This document shows positions 11,560-24,380 of a stretch of DNA of 64,000 bases, in pieces. Positions within the stretch are counted from its first letter, which is position 1. Each line of letters opens with the position of its first letter. The position numbers and the translations under genes are program-made. This stretch comes from Halicephalobus mephisto (lineage: Eukaryota; Nematoda; Chromadorea; Rhabditida; Panagrolaimidae): the NCBI GenBank assembly GCA_009193035.1, contig SWDT01000092.1:434001-498000 (forward strand), in the 5' to 3' direction. Under the pieces are notes generated by a model, which ran no database searches, was not told the origin of the DNA, and saw only the letters and a program-made list of their open reading frames with translations.

Positions 11560-12840
11560 ATGACAACCAAATATTATGAGGAAAGCGAATATTATGTGAA
11601 GGAATATGAACGCACAAATGGAAAGGTTGGTTTCGCTCTTTCCATGTCTGAACACCGTTTCGATTGTTTTGTTTGCGAATCTACATTGAACTTATTTCCG
11701 TCGTTCTTCTTTTAAATCCATTCCGTTCCTCTTTTGGATCTGCCAACTGGAAAATTCCGCGCTTGAGTCAAAGTTTTTGTTTTCAGGAACGTGAGATGGT
11801 CGATCAGGAGTTTCGGGCCCATGGAAAACCATTCGAATCCAGGATTCCCTCGAATTTGCGAGATTTACCTTCGTTGTCGAGATTCGACGATGATTGGGAA
11901 ACCAGAAGACGGGAATTGAGGTCATACATCGACCGGGACAGAAGACAATACTCTCTTCCTCCTCGAAGACAATATTATCCATCAACCACTGTTGGAAGGA
12001 CTTACTCTCCTCCTAGAGTCACTGTAATTATTTCTTTGTAGAGAGTTTGAAAATATGGAGTTTTAAGACAACCTCTTATCGCCCCGATTACTCGTTGCGA
12101 CGAACCGACTTCAACAACGCGGTCAACACAGCTCCCCCGACGAGTTACCAAACACCTTCGGACGTTTACAGACGGTCGCCTGATATCCTGAGGTCAAGTT
12201 TCCACACAAGAGTAAGTGGATTTAATAATTTCGATCAGCATTTGCAAAGTTGAAAGTATGTTTACCTTTCTTTGTTGTTGCAGAAAGAACGCGGTCTAAT
12301 CTTTCGATCTTGAGATTACATGATTTTATTCTCCAACATCGAATTTTGGATTTTTATTTTTACCGGGAAATAAATTTTCAGACATCTTTATCCAGACCTG
12401 GATCTCCTCAGGCAGTTGCTGGTGCAGGTGACATAATCAACACAGAAAACGGATTCACGATTCAACTGGACGTCAAACACTTCAACCCTCAAGACATTAA
12501 AGTATAAAAAGTGTAAAATTTGTTCCTTAGAGTTCTGTTGTAGGTGAGTCTCTCCGGAAACAGTCTATCCATCACTGGAGAGAGAATCGAAGAAGACCCA
12601 CTGACGGCCCAGTCTGTGAAGAGGTCCTTCTCAAGAAAGTACGCGATTCCAGATGATATCCGCCTTGAATCGATCAAATCCCACATGACTGACACTGGAA
12701 TGCTCATTGTTCGTGTAAGCCTATCGGTTTCGTGATTCTTTGCCTAATGTCTTTGTGCTCGCTTACAGGGAAACAGAAGGTCCTGGAGACAGACGGATAT
12801 CGACGTCCACGTCGCCTACGCTCCAGTTAGCGATGTCTAG
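11560..12840 (+). CDS. Small heat-shock protein with long Arg/Tyr-rich N-terminus
   Basis: Six exons (11560-11625, 11787-12023, 12068-12211, 12382-12501, 12544-12714, 12769-12840) give 269 aa. The alpha-crystallin domain covers about residues 160-255: FTIQLDVKHFNPQDIKV, SLSITGERIEED, a Ser/Arg-rich loop, RKYAIPDDI and GMLIVR. Small heat-shock proteins hold unfolding proteins as oligomeric ATP-independent chaperones. The first 150 residues are rich in Arg, Tyr, Ser and Pro and start MTTKYYEESEYYVKEYERT. The size and early EYERT motif recall the nematode HSP-25 class associated with muscle (memory, not searched). There is no C-terminal IxI motif; it ends APVSDV. Five introns are many for this family. 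The three 42-54 bp introns contrast with two of about 161 and 170 bp. Confidence 0.85.
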
Positions 12841-14444
12841 TTCTATCCGCTTTCCTGCTTATCGAGAGTCTTCAGCCACTTCTTCTCTGCCTTTCATCCA
12901 AGATTTCAGGACTTCAGAAGTATCTATTTAGTTTGCCATAAATATAAATTTGTTTAAAAAACTATATAATAAAAGTATAAAAGAATATGAAGTTACTTCG
13001 ATGCAAGTTTCTAGAATTCTTTAGGATTCTCGGTATTAAAAGTTGGTTCCAAAAATGTTTATCATATTTTAAAATATTCAAGAAATCTTACGAGATTTTA
13101 CATTGTTCCAAAGTTTTTTGGGAATTTCGGAGATTGCAGAATTTTTCACCAGATTTTAGACACTTCCATAGAATTAAAGAAATTTCATTGGGGTTTTACA
13201 ATTTCGAAAACTCATGAGATTCTCAAACATCTTTAAATTTTTAATTATGTTCTCAAAATTTAAAAAATCCTTGTTATATTATGGAAGAGCCTGGAATTTT
13301 TACAGAATTGTAGAAAATTCCAAAGCTTCCGAGAACTTCTATGAAATTTTAAAGTTCCAAATCCTTTCATAAGATTTTCAGAGATTTTGGAATCTTTTTT
13401 ATCTCGGAAAATTCCAACAATTACTATCATTTACTGGAAGGGTCCAAAAGTTTCCGTAAAATTTTAAGAAGTTGAAAAATTTTTTATTTGGAAAATTCCA
13501 GAAGTTTGTAAGAAATTCCCAAAAGTTTTGTAATTTCGAATTAAATTCCAAGAAATTCTGATGAATGAAATTTGAGAAATTGATTTTTAGAAAGTGCAAA
13601 TTCGAGTGGTCCCTAGTTTGTTTATGGTCTGAGGAGATGATAATTCCTTTTGCAGATGCTTGGTTTTCTTTCGTGAATGTAAATTGTTTATTTGATGCAA
13701 ATTATGATCCTTTACAAGGTTTCATCAAGAATCCAAATATGCAACATGATTTCCACCGTAACCTGGTCATTCGATTCTTACCTAGGACATGCCGAGGGAT
13801 CTCAATTAGATAAACTAAATAAAATTGCAGAATAGCTCATTTAATCAATCAATGTGTGTCCTGATCTCGATTTTCGATCGAGCCTGGCACAAATCAGCTT
13901 TACGAAGATCTACTCTTTCCTTGGCGGTTATCTCGAAGGCGTGAACTGATGGAAGATGGTTGACCGCCGATAGTCGGAGTTTTGCCGAGGACAGTTGGCT
14001 TACTAGCAATAGTCTTCTCCCTGCGGCTGTCAGAGAAAAGCTTTCTCTGTGGAAAAGAGATGAAGATGAAATGGCCAAGGGAAGCTCGATCGAACGCCCG
14101 CAGACGGCCAATCTCAATCTCGGCCTTTTCGCCCGGATCTTTTCTCCCAAGCACTTTGCTTTCGGGGTCGGCCCATCTTTTCCGCGACACACAAGCCAAA
14201 GTATATTTTACAAAAAATTGGCGATTTTGATACACCAGACATTGATAACATATTTTTAGCCCTGTTACCGTATAAATTTTAATAATTCTCATTTTCAGAG
14301 CCTACGGGCTTTTCTCGATCCACGTTGAAAGAACATTAATCATTCACAAAATCTCGCGTATTCGCGGATTTTGTGCACTATATTTGATCTTGGCGTGGCC
14401 TCAACATCAAAGATCTGCTAGTTGAGGCCGCAGAAAACGCCATC
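12841..14444. other. Intergenic DNA between the small heat-shock gene and collagen IV
   Basis: 1.6 kb holding the repeat field at 12985-13600 and, nearer the collagen gene, a more GC-rich part (13850-14200) open in several frames on both strands. The plus frame around 13960-14259 lacks an ATG at its start, so I do not call it a gene. The last 150 bp should be the collagen 5' UTR and promoter. Confidence 0.5.
12985..13600. repeat. Degenerate short-motif repeat field B
   Basis: AT-rich DNA made of imperfect copies of TTCCAAAAG, AGAATTTT, GGGAATTTC, GAGATTTTA and AATTCCAGAAG about every 20-25 bases, often spelling nGAAnnTTCn-like half sites. It starts about 145 bp after the small heat-shock stop codon. 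It shares its theme with field A at 5101-5520. It could be a decayed satellite; heat-shock-element function is only a thought. Confidence 0.5.
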
Positions 14445-17400
14445 ATGGAAAAACGACTATTTAATTTTCCATTTTTTGCTTTATGTCTGATTTTACTTCT
14501 CCAAAGTTTTGAACACGCCGATACTGCAGCCTGCAAAGGATGTGCTCCTCCGTGTATTTGCCCGGGTACAAAAGGTGAAAAGGTCAGTTTATTTATTTCA
14601 TTTTCTGAATTAAAGTTGATTTTATTCTAGGGTCTACCAGGATTTGCAGGCGAAAGAGGTCATCCCGGATCTCCTGGGGTCGATGGACCTGAAGGTCCCT
14701 CCGGAGCTCCAGGCATGACCGGAGCTGAAGGCGATTTTGGAGACATCGGACCCAAGGGCTCTAGAGTATGTCCATGTTTATTTTTACCTTATTTGCTGAA
14801 TTCTAAATTTAGGGTGACAGAGGACTTCCTGGTGCCCCTGGCCACCCAGGTCTCTCTGGAGTGGATGGTCTTATGGGGCCAAAAGGAGAAATGGGTATTC
14901 CTGGTTGCAACGGAACAGACGTAAGTTCTTTTGACTCATCGTTGCGATTAAGTCAAAATTGATTGGTCGGTTTTTCGGAACTAGATTTAACTAGCATTGT
15001 AAACTGAACAATTGTCAATCAACGGAAGTCTGAAATTTCCCAGTGATTGAAAAGCGCCGAAAGAAAAATTCAATTTGGAACAATAAGCAATGCCAAACGA
15101 AGTACATGGATTTTTAGGGATTACCTGGTGTTCCTGGTGTTCCCGGTCTACCAGGTCCTCGAGGCCCTGATGGAGAAGCCGGTCGTGCTGGAAACCCTGG
15201 TCCTCCCGGAGACGGTGGAGTCAACTCTGTCGGTAGAAAAGGTGAACGAGGTACCGCTGGTCAGCCTGGTCTCCCAGGTCTTCCCGGAAACCCCGGTTAT
15301 CCTGGATTGAAAGGAGCTAAGGGAGATTTTGGCCCGTATGGTCCTCCTGGTTACCCCGGTCCCCCCGGAGAGAAAGGACGAATGGGAGTGAGAACCCCTG
15401 GTCGGAAGGGAGAAAAGGGTCTTTCTGGTCCCCCCGGTCCTCCAGGTCCTCCCGGAACGTTCGCTGCAGCTTCTGCTCCTATTGAAACTGAAGTCCTTCA
15501 TGGTCCTCCCGGAGAATCCGGAATGAAGGGTGAGAAAGGTCGTGATGGTCCAGTTGGTCCTCCTGGAAACCCTGGTACTGATGGAGCTCCTGGCTACCCT
15601 GGATTGAAAGGAGAAAGAGGAGACCCCGGAGATGCCGGTCAAAGAGTTGGTTACTTCTGAATTACGATAAATTCAAAGTTTCTCTTTTAGGGCAAAAAAG
15701 GAAAAGATGGAGCTTATGGGCCTGCAGGACCTAAAGGAGAACAAGGGTCTCCTGGTTTGCCCGGAATGGACGGTTGGGTCGGTGAAAAGGGTTCTGCTGG
15801 TGACCTCGGTTATCCTGGCCGTCCAGGTCCTGAAGGAGATCCTGGGCCGAAAGGTGAATTCGGTGTTGGCAGAGGAGAACCTGGATCCCGTGGTCTCCAG
15901 GGTCTTGATGGAATTCCTGGTCCGAAAGGAGAATCTGGTCAGTTATCTTTACACTTATTTCTCAAGCAACGATCAATTTCAGGCAACGACGGAGATATTG
16001 GACCTGTTGGACCTCGTGGTCCGATCGGTGTTCCTGGACCCCCAGGACCTCCTGGCATCGATGGTCTTCCAGGTTACACCACGAAAGGTGACCGAGGAGA
16101 AGACGGATACCCCGGCTATGCTGGCGAGCCTGGAGCCCCTGGATTGGAAGGTGATTGTGGTCCTGAAGGAGAACCTGGTCTCCCTGGCTATGACATTCAA
16201 GGTCCCCCTGGTGTCGATGGTCTTCCCGGGAAGGATGGATACCCTGGAATCCCTGGCGAAGTCGGTGATTCTGGTTTCGTCGGTCAAAAGGGTTTCCCAG
16301 GTCAGGGTGTCGACAAAGTTGGTCCACCCGGTCAACCTGGTTACCCTGGCTATCCTGGAGAAAACGGTAGAATCGGAGTTCCCGGAACCTCCGGTGCTCC
16401 TGGTTTCCCTGGTTTAAAGGGTGATGACTGCGGCTACTGTCCTGATGGGTTCCCTGGTCAGAAAGGTGACGCTGGAGTTCCTGGAGCTGATGGTTATCCT
16501 GGTCCTCCAGGTCCAAGTGGAGCTGTTGGACCAAATGGTCAGAAAGGTCAACCCGGAAAGCCTGGTCTTGTCGGTCTTCCTGGTATGCCTGTAAGTTCCT
16601 AAGTTACAATTTACAAACTGCAATTATCTCATAGGGTGCCGAAGGTCGTCCTGGTATTCCTGGATATCCTGGTCTCAAGGGAGAAGCTGGTGAAATCATT
16701 GGACCGATGGAGAACCCTCAAGGTGTAGCCGGAGAAAAAGGAGAAAGAGGTCCTCCTGGCACACCTGGTTTTCCTGGAAAGCCTGGACCTGATGGGCTCC
16801 TTGGGATGCCTGGAGCCCCTGGACTTCCCGGTTTGCAAGGAGAAAAGGGATTGCTCGGAATTGACGGAAAACGAGGTCGAGATGGATTGGTACGGTTTTG
16901 ATTTAGATTCCATAGATATTAATGACTATAAATTCCTAGGTAGGAAGACCTGGTCCCCCAGGCCCTCCTGGTGATTCCTTCCCTGGTGCTCCCGGTACTC
17001 CTGGTCTTGCTGGAGAACGTGGTGCTGACGGTCTCCCTGGACTTCCTGGACCCCAAGGTCCTCCTGGTGTCGCCATTTCTGATGTCCAAGTCGGAGAACC
17101 TGGTCGTCCTGGTTTACCTGGTCTTCCCGGGCTGAAAGGAGAATCAGGAATGCATGGAGCCGATGGATACCCTGGAAGACAGGGAGATAACGGACAACCT
17201 GGTCTTGTTGGAGAACGTGGAGCTGACGGCTTACCTGGACTCCCTGGCCGTGCAGGACAGAAGGGAGAACAAGGTTTTCCTGGAGACAACGGACTTCCTG
17301 GAAGCGAAGGATTGAGAGGAGAGAGAGGAAATGATGGTCTTCCCGGTCTCCCCGGACCTCCTGGTCTTCCTGGTGAGAACGGGGTCGGTCTTCCTGGATT

Positions 17401-20400
17401 GGCTGGATACCCAGGACCCAAGGGAGAAGCTGGAGAACCCGGATATCCCGGCTCTCCTGGATCTGAAGGACGTGCGGGATACCCTGGTGAACGTGGTTAC
17501 CCTGGAGAAATGGGATATCCTGGTAGAGACGGACTTGTCGGAATCCCTGGACCTAAAGGAGAACACGGTCTTTCCGGAATCCCCGGAAAGCAAGGCCGCA
17601 CTGGTCGTCCTGGAACAGATGGACTGTCCGGTCTTCCTGGACCCAAAGGAGAAGCTGGATTCCCCGGATTGCCTGGTACCCCTGGCCTCGCCGGAGAAAG
17701 AGGAGCCGATGGATTCCCTGGTCTTCATGTGAGTCGTTATCTCAGAAATTAATTTCTACCTTTTACTTTTAGGGAAAAGAAGGTCTTCCTGGTTCTCCAG
17801 GATTCCCCGGCGAAGACGGAACAATTGGTTTCCCTGGATTGCAAGGACCCCCTGGAGATGCTGGTTACCCTGGACCTGATGGACTTCCCGGTCCCGATGG
17901 TCAACGAGGCTATGATGGAGTCCCCGGAGAGATTGGATTGCCTGGTGATGACGGCTACCCCGGAATCAGAGGAAAAGATGGGCTCCCTGGACAACCCGGT
18001 CTTCCTGGAGACAATGGACTTTCTGGATTGCCTGGTTCTCGAGGAGAAGATGGTTACCCTGGAGCTCCTGGTCAAGTAGGAGATGCCGGATATCCCGGAG
18101 CAGAAGGATTGGCTGGTCCTGCTGGAATTCGCGGAGAAGATGGATTACCGGGTCTTCCTGGTGACTTCGGTCAGAGCATTCCTGGTCTCCCTGGACAGAA
18201 AGGAGAACCTGGAGATTTCGGATTTGATGGATTAGACGGGCCTTCTGGTCTTCCTGGACTTCCCGGAAAAATCGGTTACCCCGGCCCTAAGGGAGAATAC
18301 GGAGAAGCCGGGTACCCCGGACAACCTGGTCAAGATGGATTCCCCGGACTCCCGGGTGTGAAGGGCGAGTATGGAATGGCTGGTCTTCCCGGAGCCCCTG
18401 GATTCCCTGGCTCAGATGTAAGATTTTGTGTTAGGTAATTCAATTTTAAAAGCATTTCATTGCAGGGTGTTCCTGGTTACCCCGGAGAAAAAGGTTATCC
18501 TGGAATTCCTGGTGAATCTGGATTCCCTGGCCTACGTGGTGAAAATGGATATCCTGGACTGAAAGGAGAAAGCGGAATGCCCGGCCCTGATGGCTACCCC
18601 GGATCCCCTGGTTTCCTCGGACCCAATGGAGACTCTGGTTATCCCGGTGTGGACGGTCTTCCTGGCGACGTCGGACTCCCTGGCAGACCTGGTGTTCCTG
18701 GTATCAAGGGAGAACGTGGAATGGATGGATCTCCAGGATTTCGAGGACGAAACGGCGAACCTGGCTACATGGGAGAACCTGGGGACGACGGTCTTCCTGG
18801 TCTTCCAGGACCTCCTGGAATCCGTAAGATTCACACAAATTTGAATAATAAAACGACAAATTTTCACTTTCAGCCATCCCTGGTGAACCAGGAACTCCTG
18901 GTTTCCCTGGTTCTGACGGACTTCCCGGACTTCCTGGTTTGAAGGGCGAAGCTGGGTCTCCCGGATACCCTGGATCCCCTGGACTCGTCGGTGCTCCAGG
19001 TGATCACGGGTATTCTGGACTCCCTGGAGAACCTGGATTGAGAGGAATTGATGGGAAACGTGGACATGATGGTCTACCTGGTCTCCCAGGTCTACCAGGA
19101 CCTGATGGATTCCCTGGACTGAAGGGCGAACATGGAATGAACGGACTTCCCGGCTATCCTGGACAACCCGGTCCCAATGGATATCCTGGCGAAAGAGTAA
19201 GTAGTGATTAAAACTTTCCAATGATGGTTTATTCTTCAGGGTGAACCTGGTCTTCCGGGTGTTCCTGGACTCCGAGGTGATGATGGATTGCCTGGTTCCC
19301 CTGGTTTTCCTGGTGCTCCTGGAGAAAGAGGACTGGACGGAGCTCCAGGTCTTCCTGGTCTTCCGGGTCGTGATGGCCGTCCTGGTGCTCCAGGTCTCCC
19401 TGGTCCATTAAGCGTCCAAGCACCTTCCCCTCCTGGAGCTCCAGGTGAAGCCGGACTCCCTGGACTCCCAGGGTTCCCTGGTGAACAAGGAAATGTCGGG
19501 CTTCCTGGACCTCCAGGCAGTGCTGGACTTCCCGGAATGCCTGGTCCCATTGGCGATTCAGGTTACCCCGGCTCTCCTGGTTTCCCTGGTCCCACTGGAG
19601 AAGCTGGTGCTCCTGGTGTTGATGGTCGTGCTGGTCATCCAGGTCTACCCGGACTTCCTGGTATATCAGGTGTCGCTGGTGGATGGGCCCCATCGAGAGG
19701 ATTCACCTTCACGAAGCACTCCCAGACGACCGAAGTGCCCCAATGTCCTCCTGGAGCTACCCAACTCTGGTCCGGCTACTCTCTGCTCTACGTCCAAGGA
19801 AACGGCCGAGCTTCTGGCCAGGATCTCGGCTCTCCTGGATCCTGTCTACCTAAATTCAACACCATGCCGTTCTTGTTCTGTAATCTCAAAGAAACCTGCC
19901 ACATCAGTAGCCGTAACGACTACTCCTTCTGGCTCTCAACAGGAAAGGGAATGAATGCCATGATGACCCCGGTCAGTGGCCAAGCCGTCCAACCCCACAT
20001 CTCCAGATGTGCTGTCTGTGAGATTCCAACTCAGATCATGGCCGTTCACTCCCAAGACAATTACGTTCCTCAATGTCCCCGAGGATGGTCCCCGTACTAC
20101 AGTGGATATAGTTTTGTCATGGTGAGTAGATTCTGCTTTCTATTCTTTTATTGAGATCAATTTCAGCATACGGCTGCGGGTGCTGAAGGCACTGGACAAA
20201 ACCTAGAATCCCCAGGCAGCTGTTTGGAAGAATTCTACTCTGTACCGTTCATCGAATGCCACGGCAAGGGTACCTGCAACTACTACGCCACGAATCACGG
20301 CTTCTGGCTCGCTATCGTCGACAGAAACAACCAGTTCCGAAAGCCGATGCCCCAGACTCTGAAAGCCGGCGGTCTCAAAGACCGTGTGAGTCGATGCCAA

Positions 20401-20424
20401 GTCTGCATCAAGGATCGACAGTAA
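14445..20424 (+). CDS. COL4A1: Type IV collagen alpha chain (alpha-1/EMB-9-like)
   Basis: This is a network-forming collagen of basement membranes. Thirteen exons (14445-14582, 14631-14765, 14813-14920, 15118-15645, 15691-15937, 15983-16590, 16635-16889, 16940-17728, 17773-18417, 18466-18823, 18874-19196, 19240-20121, 20167-20424) join to 1757 aa, the size of nematode chains. A signal peptide (about residues 1-26) precedes a Cys-rich 7S start ([12 protein letters not shown]). A long Gly-X-Y helix follows with many short interruptions and an RGD near 15620. The duplicated NC1 domain has [55 protein letters not shown] and RCQVC. NC1 details favour alpha-1 over alpha-2. A Met-rich TGKGMNAMM and a [10 protein letters not shown] segment could supply the sulfilimine Met and Lys partners. 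Nearly all introns are 43-50 bp; the third is about 197 bp. Confidence 0.96.
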
Positions 20425-21662
20425 TCCCGAAGCCTGTGATTCGTTTCCATTGATTTGTTTCAAAAATACACAGATTTGCTGCCAAAATGATCTAATTATT
20501 TTTATTTTAAATACTGCCATTTCAGAATTCAGATTTCTGTTGATTTCAATGATTAATCCATCTCTCGCATGTGTGGATCTTTTCACTCGTTTTGGATAAA
20601 TTAAAACAAAGTGATTCAATTATATTGTCTTCAGAAACAATTCTAAAAGATTTTAATTTCACAAAATAATATAGTGTTAATTTCAAAGTTTTTAAAAAGT
20701 TTTTAAACTTCTCTAGTTATGATTTGGTGCAGAAGATCCTGAAATGAACTCTCATTGCGAAACTCCGATCGTTATTTCGAGTTTTTCAATACGGCAACGA
20801 TTGTCTCTGTCACGTTTCGCCAATTCACCCAAAATGGCAAATTTTGGGATTTCTTTTTATTTTAGGACCACAAATTTCTTAGTTTTTAGAATTATCTACC
20901 ACTAAATCTGTTTCTTCTCATTGTTAATTGTTGTAGTACGTTTTAAAATTGTTCATCTTATGAATAATCGTCCAATTACACTTTCCTTATTAATATGGTC
21001 AATTTTGTTATTGTAGAACTGTTTAGTTAGTATGTTGTAGTTATGTTACATATATTGTTTTGTGTTCGAGTTAAGAATGATGTATTTACGAACGGAAGTT
21101 AATCAACCATTGATGTATTATATCGTCGTCAAAGAATGCGTAACCTTAGAAGATTTATGGATGTAGTTGATTTATTTTCTCTTATTATTTAAACTATTAT
21201 TGTTATATACACCTATTTTAGAAAACTATTTTTTGTTACATTCTAAAAAAAATAATTCATGTTAAAATTAAAGCTATTTTTTATTTTCTTGCTAAATTCA
21301 CCTGCCAAGATTTTTACTTGTGTAATTTTTTAATTTTTTCTTTACTTTCTTGACCTTTGTTCATTTTATTTATTCCCTGAAACAAATGGATAGCTTGTTT
21401 TCAAAGATGCTTAACCTTTCGTTCAACTTGCTCATATATAACGACTCCAGATAATTTTTTGTTTCAGTAGCAACTGTTCCCGAGTTCAACTGATGGACTA
21501 TATATTCTTTAGTTAAATGAATAGTGGTTGGCCTTTAGTCTGTCCGAAAATTTTTTGATAAGGGAGAAATGGCTGTTGACGGTTCTAACAAAGCTCTTTT
21601 TCGTGTTTGCTTGATCGAAGCTTTTGAAAGAGTAGGTTTTCTTTCAGAATTTGGCAAACAAG
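20425..21662. other. AT-rich intergenic DNA between collagen IV and ALDH9
   Basis: 1.2 kb, strongly AT-rich, with no open frame worth calling. It probably holds the collagen 3' UTR and the ALDH9 promoter. The last bases before the ALDH9 ATG read TTTCTTTCAG then 15 bases of leader, another acceptor-like site ahead of a start codon. Confidence 0.6.
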
Positions 21663-23268
<1,606 letters not shown>

Positions 23269-23320
23269 GATTTATTACGAAACACGATCAATAAACAACT
23301 GTTTTGATCAACAATAACAA

Positions 23321-23934
23321 TTAATCTTGGTCAGCGATGGTGGTCTTTTCACTGACGTAGATACCGTCGAGGAACTTACGGATATCTTTGTTTTTGACAG
23401 TCGTAGACTGCTGAATACGAGCAGCGTACTGAGAGACCAATTCTAAGTCGTTTCCTTCGAGAATCAGCTCATCCTTTTGCTTGGTAGACATGTAAGCAGT
23501 AACTCCCTCCGGAAGTTGGACACGACGGACGATCTTCTCTCCCAAGAAGTTACGGATCTGAAAGTAACGATATAACCTGCTTCCGAAAGGTTAAAATTTA
23601 CCTCAACAAGGGAACCTTTGTCTTGAATGGCAATGTTGATGGGAAAGTGAGCGTAAACGGAGCGCATCTTATAGCGGAATCCGAGGGTGACGCCCTTGAT
23701 CAGGTTCTTGATGTGGGAGCAGATAGTGTGGATGGTGGCAAGTTCCTTGGAAGTGCCGAACCACTTACGGACACGCAAGGTGCTCTTGCCTTCACGGGAC
23801 AGATCCAAGCTAGTGTGGCGGAAGCTACGGGTTAGGACACCACGAGGGCCCTTAACTTTGATGAAGCGTTTTCCGAGTGTGAAAGTCACATTGTCGGGGA
23901 ATACGACGACTTCGCTGGATTCGATTTGCTTCAT
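23321..23934 (-). CDS. RPL9: 60S ribosomal protein L9 (uL6)
   Basis: This is a structural protein of the large ribosomal subunit near the P-stalk base. Two exons (23934-23602 and 23557-23321) with a 44-bp intron give 189 aa, the normal animal length. It starts [16 protein letters not shown], carries [12 protein letters not shown], then [34 protein letters not shown] and IRNFLGEK, and ends DGIYVSEKT then ADQD. These are invariant uL6 landmarks. The leader of only 11 bases between an acceptor-like TTTTTAG and GTAAAAATG suggests trans-splicing. It is divergent from pescadillo, 446 bp between start codons. Confidence 0.97.
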
Positions 23935-24380
23935 TTTTACCCTTGATCTCTAAAAATGGAAATAAAAAGGTACAATTGAAATCCTATCGTATAAAACACC
24001 AAACACGACAAAGTTCGGAGAAACAAAGAATGGCCAGAAATGACTTAATCGAGTTGCAACTGGAAAACCGAAATAATAGTTTACTAATGACTTAGTGCTT
24101 ATTGGGAAAAAACAAAAATTAAGAACATCAAAAAAGAAAACCGCAAGAAATAATCCACAATCTTAAAATAAATTGAAAAAAGGCTCGACTGACGAAAATC
24201 GGAGCTGCGTAGACGGTCAACATACGAAAAGTCTAACACTCAGCTAAGGTCTCGAATGGAAAAGAGCAGGAGAATTCATATGTTCGACACTAGTTTCTTT
24301 TGACTTTTCCCTTATATTGAATTACTGTTATCCTGTACATTTTGTCTCTATTTCAGGATAACCTTTCGTAATTTTATAAA
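23935..24380. promoter_or_regulatory. Bidirectional promoter region RPL9 / PES1
   Basis: 446 bp separate two divergent ribosome-biogenesis genes, so one shared regulatory region is likely. I see no clear TATA box. Acceptor-like TTTCAG (about 24350-24356) lies upstream of the PES1 ATG and TTTTTAG upstream of the RPL9 ATG. Co-regulation is inferred from arrangement and function. Confidence 0.45.

Noticed and set aside
13845..14292. Overlapping open frames on both strands upstream of collagen IV
   Set aside because: Frames are equally open on both strands, lack a proper ATG at the start, and no family was recognised.
15148..19693. Long open frames on the minus strand and in other plus frames across the collagen gene
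   Set aside because: Gly-X-Y repeats keep several frames open. Only one frame carries the Gly-X-Y pattern, signal peptide and NC1 domain.
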